Assembly (NCBI GenBank): GCA_905160935.1
Contig: CAJHZI010000241.1
Coordinates: forward strand, 1 to 64,000
DNA: 64,000 nt
Origin: Enchytraeus crypticus
Taxonomy: Eukaryota; Annelida; Clitellata; Enchytraeida; Enchytraeidae
Reading direction: 5' to 3'
Below the pieces are notes generated by a model, which searched no databases, was not told where the DNA came from, and saw nothing but the letters and a program-made list of their open reading frames with translations. Every line of letters begins with the position of its first letter. Within the stretch, counting starts at the first letter, position 1. The translations under genes were made by a program, and so were the position numbers. Below are positions 32,066-43,300 of the stretch, piece after piece.

Positions 32066-32210
32066 GCTTGGCGGAGTTACTAGCACTTTTGCCTGACAAC
32101 CACTAGGTCACGTGTTAGAATCTTAGCATAAAATCTCAGTATCCGTGCTGTCTCTGACAATGTCTTGTATGGCACAGAAATCGACATTAAATTTCTTTTC
32201 TATTTTTAGT
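32066..32210 (+). repeat. tRNA-like SINE family E, worn copy
   Basis: TTGGCGGAGTTACTAGCACT and CACGTGTTAGAATCTTAGC take the A and B box places. The body shows CCGTGCTGTCTCTGACAATG, CAGAAATCGACATTAAATTT. Same layout as 25919, more diverged. Confidence 0.5.
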
Positions 32211-32239
32211 TTTTTAGACATTATGAACACATTTAAATA

Positions 32240-32454
32240 CAGCAATAGAGAAGAGGTAGGGGTTAGAGATAGGGGAGAAAGGAAGGGGGAGAGAGTGACG
32301 TTGTTTGACCTTATCTCGAAACCATACTCGTAAATGTCGAATCTCATTAGAGAGACTTAAGAGATGCTTATTAGATAGAGAAAATAATATAGTCGTAGAG
32401 AGAGAGAGACAGACAGAGAGCGAGTAATAGAGAGAGTCAGAGAGCAAGAGAGAG

Positions 32455-32491
<37 letters not shown>

Positions 32492-32905
32492 GAGAGAGAC
32501 ATAAAGAAAGAGAGAGTCAGAGAGTGAGAGAGAGTGAGAGAGAGCGAGAGAGAGCGCGAGTAATAGAGAGAGACCGAGAGAGAGTCATATAGAGAGAGAG
32601 AGTGAGAAAGAGACACAGACAGAGTGAGAAAGAGAGAGTAACAGAGAGAGTCAGAGAGATATATAAAGAGAGAGAGAGAGGAGTCTGAGAGTGAGAGAGA
32701 GAGTAAAATAGAGAGTCATAAAAAGAATGAGAAAGAGAGAGTCAGAGACAGAGTGCGAAAGAGATACGCGAGAGAAAGAATAAAAGAGAGGTAATGACTG
32801 TGATAAAGAGAGAAGAGAAGGAAGACCATCAGGATTCTAAGGAAAGAGGTAATGAAAGAAACTCAAAGACAGAAAGAGAGAGAGAGATATATATATAGAA
32901 AGAGT
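32240..32905. repeat. About 660 bp purine-rich GA tract
   Basis: Almost pure A and G on the plus strand with scattered T and C (GAGAGAGTCAGAGAGAGA, GAGCGAGAGAGAGC variants). It appears to be a compound GA microsatellite with a longer GAGAGTCAGA-type period. Such homopurine tracts can adopt triplex structures; that is general knowledge, not shown here. Confidence 0.5.
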
Positions 32906-33059
32906 GAGAATAACTAGACACAGGTTAAAATTCTAGTTGAGCCGTTTTATTTCCTTATCTGTGCTTAACTAACTAAACTTGTTCGAGTTGTTGCTATGAT
33001 TTTAAGCTTATCATTTTAATATAATTTTTATTATACATGTATATTATAACATTATATTC

Positions 33060-33180
33060 GATAGATAAAATATTCGACCGCGGATCAGTATGTGCGGGGT
33101 TCAAATCCTGGGCTCGCCCGTCACTGACATCGCTTTCGAGTGAGGAAACTGACGTTAACGTTAGCTTTATCAGCTTTATA
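33060..33180 (+). repeat. tRNA-derived SINE family D
   Basis: TTCGACCGCGGATCAGTATG, TGCGGGGTTCAAATCCTGGG (B box), CTCGCCCGTCACTGACATCG, AACTGACGTTAACGTTAGC. The A-box half is lost. Best-preserved B box of the family in the window. Confidence 0.5.
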
Positions 33181-33204
33181 GATAATAATATATTATGCTA
33201 ATTG

Positions 33205-33365
33205 AATATAATAATAATAATAATAATAGTAGTAATAATAATAATAATAATAATAAATATATGTAGGCCTACAATAAATAACAAATTAAAAAAATTAAAA
33301 ATAACAATTAGCCTAATAATAATAATAATAATAAGCATAATAATAATAATAATATAATAATAATG
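33205..33365. repeat. (AAT)n array
   Basis: AATAATAAT repeats in two blocks (33208-33260 and 33317-33364) separated by AT-rich sequence with GTAGGCCTAC. Confidence 0.5.
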
Positions 33366-33445
33366 AAATGCCGCAGTTCGCTTGTTTAGCAGAATTGAAC
33401 GATAAATTGATTGATTGATTTAGTTATTTACTCAATGTTTTCTTA

Positions 33446-33712
33446 CGTGCTGAAGAATAGTCCAATGTCTACCAGCACGTGTCACAGAAGGCTACAAGCC
33501 ATAAACTAAGAAAGGCAACTGGAAACCACCTCAGAAGAAACATTTTTCCCAACTATAGGCTACATTAGGCATGGGTAAGGCATAGCTTTTTTGTGAGGGA
33601 ATTAACTTGTTGATCTATGGAGTGCTCTATATAGAGTGTGAAAAGCAGACTCTGAATATGAATGTGTACCAAGGACCTGCTTTTTGGCGGAACACAAGAG
33701 AGAGACTTATTT
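33446..33712 (+). repeat. Family B repeat, longest copy
   Basis: ACGTGCTGAAGAATAGTCCA, AAGGCAACTGGAAACCACC, ATTAACTTGTTGATCTATGG, GCAGACTCTGAATATGAATG, GGACCTGCTTTTTGGCGGAA, ending in a short GAGAGAGA. The 5' CTGAAGAATAG is shared with family C, so the two families may have a common 5' module. Confidence 0.5.
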
Positions 33713-33744
33713 AATTTGTTTGCTTTATTAAGTCATTGATATTA

Positions 33745-33882
33745 ATTGATTATTGACGATTGATTGATTCATTATTTAATTGATTGATTGATTAATTGAT
33801 AGATTGCATGATCGCTTAATTGAACAATGATTAATTAATTAATTAATTGATTGATCTATTGCGTGACTTTTTGATGCCACAG
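33745..33882. repeat. (GATT)n tract abutting the FN2b acceptor
   Basis: ATTGATTGATTGATTAATTG variants run to about 33862, only 20 bases before the exon. The acceptor itself is TTTTTGATGCCACAG. Confidence 0.5.
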
Positions 33883-34078
33883 GGGTATCGTGTGTATTAC
33901 ACTCTAAACCCTGAGACGCCGTTTAACGAATGGTCAATTCTTAACGTCGACCACACTCACTTGACTACAATAACTGGACTACTGACCAACCATACCTACT
34001 CGGTCAGTGTCCTGGCCTATAACAGTCAGGGGGACGGCCCCCTATCCACTCCCATCCTCGTCAAAATGGTTCAAGGAG
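33883..34078 (+). CDS. Lar: LAR exon: fibronectin III domain 2, second part
   Basis: Residues 416-480. It continues GYRVYYTLNPETPFNEWSIL, then LTTITGLLTNHTYSVSVLAY and NSQGDGPLSTPILVKMVQG. Joining restores NGVLKGYRVYYT, the usual C-C' strand of FN2. The tyrosine corner is NHTYSVSVLAYN; NHT is an N-glycosylation sequon. Phase 0 in, phase 1 out. The donor is GAG|GTTTGT, weak at +3/+4; no better GT lies nearby in frame. Confidence 0.5.
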
Positions 34079-34782
34079 GTTTGTGAAAATCTATGTAATT
34101 AAATGTAATTTTAAATAAGCCAGTATTTATTGATTAAAATTACCAGTAAATAAAGTTGGTTGGTGATTGAATTTCAATGCTATCTCTTTCGTTTTGTTGA
34201 AAATGGAAAGGAAAGGATTTGAAATAGAATTTAAATAAAACGAAACTTTACTAAACCGAAGTAAAATTTAAGTGGTATCGTCAGTTCTCTGACTATAAAT
34301 AGTATCACTGATGTGAGAGTTTAAGTTTATTTCAGAATCACACGCCACTACAATATTACAAACAAGTTATATAAAGTCCAAAATAATATACAGCATGAAT
34401 TCAAATCAGAATAAATATTTCAGTGAAAACCATAACCAGCACATAATTAATAATTTGTCTATTCTATCAGTAGTAGTAGTTCTATGTATTTGATCAGAAA
34501 TAGAGGCTGATGGGATCTGAACCCTGCATCAACAGATTTGCAGACATTGACTATGTATAAATTTAAATATTGCTATATTAATCTAAATCAATGGATTGGG
34601 AAATTCTTCATTAAATCTCTTGGTGACAAATTAAATATTAATACATGTATAATTCAAATAACTTCTTGATATCTGGCAATAAGAACTCTCCAGAAAATAT
34701 TGTAGAAATAGCAGAAATATACTACAATAAACTATGATAGAAACATATTTCTATATATTTCTACATGTATATATTTCATCAC
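34079..34782. other. Intron 7, non-coding
   Basis: AT-rich, no gene or element recognised. Confidence 0.5.
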
Positions 34783-34921
34783 TGGCTGGAGCCAGTGGCG
34801 ATGTTGGTGAGGTATTGGATCGCGGATTAGAATGTGTGGGGTTAAAATTCTGGGCTCACCCGTCTTGACATCGCTTACGAGTGAGGAAACTGACGTAAAC
34901 ATTAGCTTTACCAGCTTTTTA
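34783..34921 (+). repeat. tRNA-derived SINE family D, full copy
   Basis: GGCTGGAGCCAGTGGCGATG (A box), GTGGGGTTAAAATTCTGGG (B box), TCGCTTACGAGTGAGGAAAC, TGACGTAAACATTAGCTTTA, CCAGCTTTTT. All parts are present with a small deletion in the GTCACTGACATCG block. Confidence 0.5.
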
Positions 34922-36811
34922 GTTCTCCTCTGAGCTGTGCATGTATATAGCCTGTAGGCCTTTTACAGCCCAGACTGTCGAATGCCACAACCAATTTAGC
35001 ATTTTGGAATTTGAGCGACCTATTGATCTCATTCTCAGACGCCGTGAAGCTTGTCATTCACCTTTGTGCTAAAATATCTTCTTTGAGCGCCTTTCACGAA
35101 CAATTGCAGTTGTCGGTTAGTCTGTTCTAGCATTTTCCCAATTCAAAACATGAAATGCGATACGCAGCAACAAGTAAAATTGCTTAATAAGATATTCTGT
35201 TCTTTCATGCTCTCCTAATTGATATAGTTCTGGATAGAAATGGAATATTCGACTGTAAGTTTTCTCTTTTCACTGCACCTATAGTTACTATAATAATCAC
35301 AAAATCGCGATGTTGTTGTTGCTTATCCTGGAGGGGGCCAATGCGTGATGCTGACACACTGTATGCTGAAAAATCATCATAGGCCTATTAGAAATTACTA
35401 TAGGGCGTTTAGCAGGTCTCTGAGCACAGCATAAATCTCCTGTTTTCATCCAGTTGTATATGCAAAAAGGCAAACAGTGCCAATCTCTTTCAGAAGCAGG
35501 CAAATAATGCTAAGGTTTCAATCCGGACACAGATACATGTAGTTTTATATTTAAGTAAAATAAGAAATTGTTATATACTTCTCTATTATATACATCTTTT
35601 TTCACCAAAAAGAACATAATATTATGGTAGCATAACTACAGTAAGTACACAATATAAAGTAACATCATGTTCAACGCAATAGGCAAAGAGATATAGCTTT
35701 CGAAACGAAAAGAACATGAAACATCACACACATATACTCAAAAGCAGTGAAAAAAATGTTATGAAATCATGCACTGAAATCCTAGCTATCTATTGCACTC
35801 TTTGAAAGATCCATTTTAAGATGAAGATGTTAATAGACGAGAGCTTTTAATGTCTTTTAGTTACTTTTTACCTAGGATTGTCCTTTCGTAAGGTAAACTA
35901 TACTCAATTATCTTATATTATTACTAAGAATTGTTTGAGGAAGAGTTAGCTATCAAGATTGATTGAATTGATTCCGGTAAATTAGTTTCAAGTAGTTATG
36001 TTAACGTTTTGCTATTTATTGAACTCTCTCGCAGAATAGTGGTTGGTTATAATATAAGTCTTGAATTGAAATTTTGTATTCACTCTATGCTTGTCCGCAT
36101 TTGGCCTATGCCCAGTTTATTAGAATAATTCAGCTGTAACTGTGCCTATGTAGGAAGCGACTAAGCTAGAAGCGACTGTTTATAAGCACACTTATTCAAA
36201 GCTAAGAGCTAAGTTAAAGTTAGATCAATGCAAAACCTTTGTTGTAGAACTCATGCACTGATCGGCAGAATGCTCCTGGCATGCTATCGAGCAGCAAAAA
36301 AATGGCGTTAAATTTGGTTTTGGCATTGCTGCTTCAGAATCAGATAATATGTAATCGGTAATGAATATAGTGTACTGCCATTTAGTAGAAAACATGACAG
36401 TGTAGTGACAAATAGAAAAAGTGAAAAAAAGAGAGAGGGAGAGTGAGAGTGAGACAGCATTGCTTAGCGTGAAATGGTAAACTTTTAGTGAGTTTCTTAC
36501 TATTTCGTCTGACTTGATTGGCTAAAGTTACTTTTGTATCTTTCTGTATTTTTCTTTTATTCAATCGATCAAATGCAATAGATCATTCAGGTAAATTTGT
36601 ACTTTCGTTTTTAATTTATAGTGCTGAGAACTTTCTAAATGCTACTGAATTAAAAGGAAAGATCTCCTTTGGGTAGAATAACGTTATCCGGATAACTTTT
36701 TAGATTACTCTCACATTCACCATTCGATCAAATGCTCTTCAATCACTTAGATAAATTATTCTTTTAGTTTTAACCTAATAGTACTAAATTATTTAGAAAT
36801 TACTTGACTAT

Positions 36812-36960
36812 TATATATATATATATATTTATATATATATTATACATGTATATATATCTACATGTATATATGCATGTATATAAATATGTAGATATACGTA
36901 TAACTATATATTAATCTGTACATATACATATACAAGTATATTTGTATACATGTACATGTT

Positions 36961-37043
<83 letters not shown>

Positions 37044-37080
37044 ATATTGTACATGTATATATATATGTATGTAGATAGAA
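36812..37080. repeat. (TA)n array with TACATGTA interruptions
   Basis: About 270 bp of alternating TA with ACATGTATATA motifs, longest pure run near 36969-37035. Tyr/Ile-rich frames on the minus strand derive from it. Confidence 0.5.
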
Positions 37081-37999
37081 AATGTATATATTAATATAAT
37101 GGGGAAGCAGATTCACTTAAAGTATTGTTAGGTTTAGTTATACATGTGGTTATATAGAACTATAATTATTTTCGTAGTGGTTCAATTTGAATACTAACAA
37201 CAGAGTTCAATAATGAAAAAGGTACAATAATTATTACTATATATTAAATATAATGTAATATTACGACATAATCGTTACAGAAAATCACCATAAAATAATT
37301 AACAAAGGTAAAACCTCAATGAAGAACTAATGTTATTTATTTAATTAGTAAGTAAATGTAATAAGCAGGATTGCAATAAGGAAACTTATTAATGACTATT
37401 AATAATTATCAGTTTACAAATTAAAACTAGACACCTAAATTGTTTACGCATACATTCTATATTATAAATTAAAACAGGTAGATCAATAGAGATTAGCTTT
37501 AATTTAGTTAATGAATAAATAGATTTAATTATAAATATTACATTGAGGTTCACGCTGCACATTTACCATATAATATTTCTAAATTAAGCTCGTCTAATCA
37601 TTTGCTTTCCGTATCGTTTAATAACATCGTTCTGATATCACCGAAGGCTTGCTTTTTGTTACTTTTCTTCTTTTCATACGTTGTTGTATTTTACGCTACA
37701 TTCAATTAGTTTGCGCACTGCCATATGCGCACCACAAGTATACAGATGTGGTCTGTTTCATCTTTCGAACACACAATTAAATTATGCAGACCTGATTTCT
37801 ACGCTATACTATCCTCTAACTGCACGGTATCTTTTTACAGCTAGGATTGAATACTTTCATCATCAATGTTAAGTTCAGTTCTTCCTTATTTATATTTTCT
37901 ACAACCGCTAGACACATTCGAGAATAAATATGGGCGAGTAACAGCATAGAACTCCGCAGTTTAGTGCTGATCATCATCGACGACTATTTCTCTTTCTTT

Positions 38000-38046
38000 A
38001 TATTTTCTCTTCTTTTCTTCCTCTCTGTCTGTCTCCCTCTCTCTCT

Positions 38047-38090
<44 letters not shown>

Positions 38091-38245
38091 GTCTCTCTCT
38101 TAAACACTTCCTTTTCTAATTGTTGTTTCGTTGTTTTGCTCTTTCTAATTTTATCTTTATTTTTCTGCATCTTCCATCTCCTTTTCTCTCTTTTTCTTCT
38201 CTTTTTCTCTTTTCTCTATCTCTCTCACACACACACACCCGCACA
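38000..38245. repeat. (CT)n, then T-rich, then (CA)n microsatellite
   Basis: CT dinucleotides fill about 38030-38100, a TTTCTTCTCTTTTTC stretch 38140-38220, and CACACACACACACCCGCAC 38226-38245. No coding meaning. Confidence 0.5.
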
Positions 38246-38974
38246 CACGCACATTCACTTTGTAACCACAAACCGGGTGTGTGTGCAGATTTTATTGATT
38301 TTAGTTTATATAACTTTGTACTGATTGAACTCAGTGGGAATTGATTTCTTTTAATCACGAACCCGTACCCTCCCAATCCTAGCGTCCCATTAGGTCGGTT
38401 CTGTGGAGAGTACATGAAGTTAATTGATGCTTAGCCGTTTAATTAATGATAGTTTAGAAAACATTAATTACTATTTATTGTTTAATACGATTCTATGTTC
38501 AGTTTTATTTTAATACGATATAATTACTATGATACTATTTATTGTTGAATCCTCTAACTAAAGAGGATTTTAAACAGTACTGAGCTACTGTAGTGATGGG
38601 CATTAGATGTAACACGAATAATATAACTCTCCTATTCTTCAATCATCGTGGATACATTCATTCTGTACTCATGTAATGAGAATTAAAACACTTGGACTGG
38701 CTTTCTGTATTTGTGTTTCCACCGTTTAGTTATCTGTAGTTTGTATATTTTGTTGTTTTGTCGTTTGAAATTTAATTCTATTTATTAAATTTAAAACATG
38801 AATATATTAACTGTAACTCATAGATTACTGTCAGTGCCTAAAACTGATTTCAGTGCAGAATGCAGATGCAACATTGAAGCCAGTTTAATGATTAAGTTAA
38901 CTCGCACTACTAGGCTTATCGATGACTCTCTTGCATTAGGTAGACCACTGTATTTTTAGCTTATCGATAAAAAG

Positions 38975-39113
38975 ATAAAGCTAAAAAGCTAAGGTTAACG
39001 TCAGTTTCTTCAAGCGAAAGCGATGTCAGTGACGGGCTAGCCCAGGATTTGAACCCCGCACCTACTGATCCGGGGTCGAATTTCTTACCGACTTTCGCCA
39101 CTGGCTCCAGCCG
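38975..39113 (-). repeat. tRNA-derived SINE family D, full copy, minus
   Basis: AAAGCTAAAAAGCTAAGGTT, AACGTCAGTTTCTTC, GATGTCAGTGACGGGC, AGGATTTGAACCCCGCACC (inverse B box), CGACTTTCGCCACTGGCTCC (inverse A box). This copy has the most tRNA-like head of the family. Confidence 0.5.
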
Positions 39114-39776
39114 ATGACTCTCTTGAATTAGAAAATTATTAGATCGATGACTCTCTTGTATTAGGTAGACGACCACTGTATTTTTCTTGTTTTCTCTCGT
39201 CACAGCTGGATGGTGAGCTCTTGATTGGATTGACGCTAAACAAACATCTAACTCATAGCACAATGAGTCGCTTGGCTTCCAGAGTGCGGCGGTAATAGCG
39301 AAGAGATGAAAGAAACGCTTACACTAACGAAGCGATTGTTCGATGTTGTAGATTAGCTTATTACGATGGATGTAGGGCTGATATTTGAGAGTCATTATTG
39401 TGATAGATTAATCTGCTGACATTACATATATTGTAATAGATGGAAAACTATTATTGGATTCAGTTTCTTAATATAGCACAGACATTTATAGCTGGTAAGG
39501 TTCACCTTTCATCATTCATCGTCTCTCTTTTGAGTAGCTTAATGGTAAAGATACTCAGTTTTTCTCCTTAATCAGATGAAATTGATTTAACAACGACTGG
39601 AGCCTTAAGCTGTTACAGTATATTGATATCAGCTTGACTGAAATTCCTGATTTTCACAGTAAATCTGTTTCAAGGAGGCTATTAATAATGATTTCTAGTA
39701 ATTAAATAGAATTTTACTAAGAAGGCCTATAGAATTAACTTTTATTTAATAACCGTTTGTATTGATATATTTTCAG
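39114..39776. other. Intron 7, 3' part
   Basis: A short direct repeat (GATGACTCTCTTG... ATTAG at 38920, 39113 and 39147) flanks and follows the SINE. Otherwise non-coding up to the TTTTCAG acceptor. Confidence 0.5.
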
Positions 39777-40076
39777 TGCCCGAACAGCCGGCCAATCTAC
39801 AAGGTGAGGCAAAATCTTGGGACACCATTCAATTAACTTGGGATCCCCCTGTAGCGGATCGAGAGAATTTAAATCTACGAATCCTTAGCTACGAACTCTA
39901 CTACAACGACTCAACAACAAGAACACAGCATCACGTGACAATTTCTCCTCCCCTCAATAGCTTCCTAATGTCAAATCTCACAGCTAACACCGTGTACAAT
40001 GTTCAGGTTTCAGCCAAATCCGAGCGAGGGGAGGGGGCGGCCACCCCCATAATACAGCTGAAAACTAAGGAGAATG
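39777..40076 (+). CDS. Lar: LAR exon: fibronectin III domain 3
   Basis: Residues 481-580, a whole FN domain in one exon. It reads PEQPANLQGEAKSWDTIQLT then WDPPVADRENLNLRILSYEL and ends ANTVYNVQVSAKSERGEGAA, TPIIQLKTKEN. Landmarks: LTWDPP, the tyrosine corner NTVYNVQVSA and the closing GEGAATP. Sequons NDS and NLT. The PEQPANL start matches the P-x-Q-P-x-N-L opening of family FN3. Phase 1-1; donor ATG|GTTTGT with T at +3. Confidence 0.5.
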
Positions 40077-40884
40077 GTTTGTAGCAACTAGAAGTAATAG
40101 CATTAATTTTCAAATTATATCGAAATTGCTTTGAATATGTACAAGTATGTGCTTAATGGTATTTAAATTCATTGTAACACTTAGAAATGTTTTAACATTG
40201 GGAGCTTTTCTATTGGTTCTCGCTTTTTCTAATACCATTCACTAACATTTTCGTGTTACATGTGTACGTCGCATTGATGCTACTTAGGGGTTATAGGTTT
40301 TTTTTAGCGTGGTATGATATTGAACTTATAAAATAACAGGTTACTTTTAACATCGTTTATAAATTGATAGCTTTCTAGGTTCCACTCAAACTAGTAATAT
40401 ATTTAGCATTAGCTTTTAATATTTATTCTTAGAACTCTTAGCAAATCACAGTAGCAGACATTTCCGGAATGTACATGAATATTTTTATGATGGTTTCGCT
40501 CCTCCGTGTTTGTAACTATTTTAAATACCTAAATCTGATAATTTAACATAATCAAAGTATAGAATACATGTATGATATATTGTATATAATATATTGTAGG
40601 CCTATATATACGTGTTATCTAATTTAGAATAGTTAATTAAATGATTAATTAGACTTTAGTAACGTTAAACGCTTACGTTACGTTTTAGGAAATCTTATTT
40701 AATACGTGAGCATATTGAAATATTATTAATAATGTATTCTCAAGCGTGACTTTGTTCGTATTGAAAATTACTATGTACTGCTATTCATACGTTATTTTTC
40801 GCGATAATAACATATTGAACATAAAGCATTAAATTGAAAAAATAAATAAAATAAAATGATAATACTTTATTTAACGTCTACCAA
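40077..40884. other. Intron 8, non-coding
   Basis: AT-rich, no feature recognised apart from GTAGGCCTATATATACG at about 40597. Confidence 0.5.
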
Positions 40885-41280
40885 CAAATTTATTAATTGC
40901 TACAATATATTTACTGCTCCAACATTTATTATTATTTTACTACTAGCGACATTAATATTATTTATTTGGCATTTAAAACTAAATTTACTAATAATGACAT
41001 TAGTATTATTTATCTTAGATATATAATTAAATTTACCAATGAAGTCAATTGGATTACATATCGTAGAACTATAATTAAATTTACTACTAAAAATAGTAGC
41101 ATCTTAGTATCTATCACTAAATTTAATGAGGACATTAGTATTATATGTCTTAGATCTACCATTTAATTTACTAACAAAGACAAAAGTATTATATATTCTA
41201 GATCTACCTTTTAGTTTACTAATAAAGACATTAGTAATAGGCATATATTTCTTAGACCTACCAATAATATACCAATATAA
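40885..41280. repeat. 48-bp degenerate minisatellite
   Basis: Units start AAATTTACTAATAATGACAT and end TTAGATATATAATT. Successive units begin near 40979, 41027, 41075, 41117, 41163 and 41211, mostly 46-48 bases. Because 48 is a multiple of three, long open frames exist on both strands (40897-41166 +, 41126-41407 +, 41104-41421 -) without being genes. Confidence 0.5.
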
Positions 41281-41329
41281 CAATATAAGCATGTATATTA
41301 TACATGTTAAATCCATATATATATATACA

Positions 41330-41338
<9 letters not shown>

Positions 41339-41395
<57 letters not shown>
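41339..41395. repeat. (TA)n left of mariner element
   Basis: A pure TA run directly abuts the left terminal repeat; the matching TA run is at 42342. Confidence 0.5.
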
Positions 41396-41398
<3 letters not shown>

Positions 41399-42338
41399 GG
41401 TGAGTAAAAAAGTGATAGCACCTGTAAAAAGTTTAAATATCTCAGGCCATTGTTAATATTTTCAAGTCAAACTTTTACCAAATACTAAAGGACTAATTTC
41501 TGATGGGGTGGCCAATTTTTTATATAAATTTTGGTATATAGATTGGCCAATTATGAAAGTTTCAGCAGAGCAAGCCCCCATTTTTGAGCGTACTGTAAAT
41601 AAAAATTTCATTTTATTTTATTTATATTTTAGCTCTGAAAAGGGTCGTTGTGGTGGTTCAGACAGAACCAGTTGTATCTGTTAGCATTACTGCCTATTCG
41701 ATATGCTTTCCTCCAGTTGCTTTTCAGGACTGCAGCAGCTTTCGGAACGCTAGGACAGCCTTGTTGATTCCAGTTTGGGGCAGTCTCTCCCAAATTGATG
41801 GTAGGTAGCACTTCCTGCAGTTCTGCCTTGTTTTTAGGCTTCGACTGGTGTTTCTGATAGAGATGCAGCATGGTTCCCCAGACATGGTAATCCAGAGGAT
41901 TTTGATCGGGAGAGTTTGGAGGCCATTCACTCTTCATGATGAAATGCGGATTTCTCTCGCTGATCCATTCATGTGCATGACGAGATGCATGAGTCGGAGC
42001 ATCATCCTACTGAAAGATGAAACCATTTGGTAGAAGAGCATAGCAATCATCAAACAGCTCGGAAAGTAAAGTATTGACGTAATACTGAGGGTTCACCTTT
42101 TCCTTCTCGCCAATGAATTTACCCTTACCGTTTTAGCGAATGCCATTTTTAGGTAAAAATGGGGGGTTGCTCTGCTGAAACTTGTATATCTGGACAATCC
42201 ATAGATTAAAATGGATGAAAATTGGCCACCCTATTACAAATTAGTCCTTTATTAATTGGTAAAGTGTGCTTTAAAAAATTAACAATAGCCTGAGATATTC
42301 AAACTTTTTGCAGGTGTTATCACTTCTTTTTACTCAGC

Positions 42339-42341
<3 letters not shown>
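41396..42341 (-). mobile_element. Mariner-like element, about 190-bp inverted repeats, dead transposase
   Basis: 946 bp between TA target duplications. The left end, CAGGGTGAGTAAAAAAGTGA, and the inverted right end, CAGGCTGAGTAAAAAGAAGT, continue as near-complements for about 190 bp (to about 41585 and from about 42154), sharing ATATCTCAGGC, AAAGGACTAATTT, GGTGGCCAATTTT and GTTTCAGCAGAGCAA. Between them the minus strand keeps the transposase C-terminal half: second aspartate in DDAPTHASRHAHEW, third in WPPNSPDQNPLDYHVWG, 37 residues apart, a DD37D-like spacing. Two in-frame stops (near 42013 and 42134) and the loss of the DNA-binding domain and first aspartate make it non-autonomous. Confidence 0.5.
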
Positions 42342-42400
<59 letters not shown>

Positions 42401-42465
42401 TTATACATATTTATATATATATATATGTATGTATACACATTTATACATATTTATATGCATGTATA

Positions 42466-42505
<40 letters not shown>
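42342..42505. repeat. (TA)n with TTTATACATA, right of mariner
   Basis: TA run 42342-42395, interrupted TATA-rich sequence, and a second TA run 42472-42504 that ends 24 bases before the FN4 exon. Confidence 0.5.
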
Positions 42506-42506
<1 letters not shown>

Positions 42507-42528
42507 ACCCATTTACCCATATATTCAG

Positions 42529-42840
42529 CACCCTCTGCCGCTCCCTCCTACCTCACGGTCCATGCCCTGGACTCCACCAGTCTGGAGGTCATCTGGAGGC
42601 CTCCTCCTGAGCTCCACCAGAACGGACGTATCCTCGGATACCGGATCATGTTCAATACGGAGGGGCGGGGTCCGGCTGCTCGTGGCACCGCTCGCTCCGT
42701 CACTGTCCCGGGTACAGAAAGACGTCAGATCCTGAGGGGATTGAACAAGTGGACTCGGTATAGGGTCCAGGTCCTGGCCTTCACGGCTGCCGGGGAGGGT
42801 CCCACCACTGATCCCTTCCTAGTCTACACCGAGGAAGACG
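42529..42840 (+). CDS. Lar: LAR exon: fibronectin III domain 4
   Basis: Residues 581-684. It reads [20 protein letters not shown] then [40 protein letters not shown] and [20 protein letters not shown]. The WRPPP-x(2-4)-NG-x-x-x-GY pattern and KWTxYRxxVxA are typical of family FN4. GC-rich exon in an extremely AT-rich setting. Acceptor ATATTCAG sits just after a TA microsatellite; donor GACG|GTGAGG. Phase 1-1. Its last bases and donor are copied in the next intron (43039). Confidence 0.5.
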
Positions 42841-43300
42841 GTGAGGGATAGATTTATGTCTCATAATTTTTAATCTTAAACTTTCAATTTGATATTAAAT
42901 GAAAAAATAATTATTTAAAATTAATTTTTATTATTAATTATTTAATTATTTATTTATTTATTATTTTTTATTAATTATTTTAATTTATTGATTTATTAAT
43001 TTTCGTGTAGATCTAGTATTTTGGGCTTTCAGAAATATTAGTCTATACCGAAGAAGACGGTGAGGGATAGATTTACGTCTGGGTTTTATAGAAATGGAAT
43101 TGTTAGCGTAAAGTGAAGGCTTTAGAATAGCATATGAAATAAATGCATAGTTTGTAATGTTAAAATTTTAATTTAATATTAAATTTGAAATTAATTATTT
43201 AAAATTAATTTTTATTATTAATTATTAATTAGTTTAATTTATAATTTTATTAATATTCATGTAGATCAAGTATTTTATACTTCAGAAATGTTGAAAATTT
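42820..43300. repeat. Tandem duplication of FN4 exon end plus intron start
   Basis: First copy about 42820-43030, second about 43039-43300. The exon end AGTCTACACCGAGGAAGACG and donor GTGAGGGATAGATTTATGTC reappear as AGTCTATACCGAAGAAGACG and GTGAGGGATAGATTTACGTC. Downstream both share TAAAATTAATTTTTATTA and a GTGTAGATCTAGTATTTT / ATGTAGATCAAGTATTTT block near the end. The copied donor is intact at 43063, so a decoy donor sits about 220 bp inside the intron. Confidence 0.5.

Larger units (their letters stand above)
34922..38974. other. Intron 7, non-coding with microsatellites
   Basis: No gene. It contains a possible worn family E remnant at 36230-36335 (ATGGCGTTAAATTTGG end), a (TA)n array at 36812-37080 and a pyrimidine/CA array at 38000-38245. 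Open frames here are short or repeat-derived. Confidence 0.5.
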
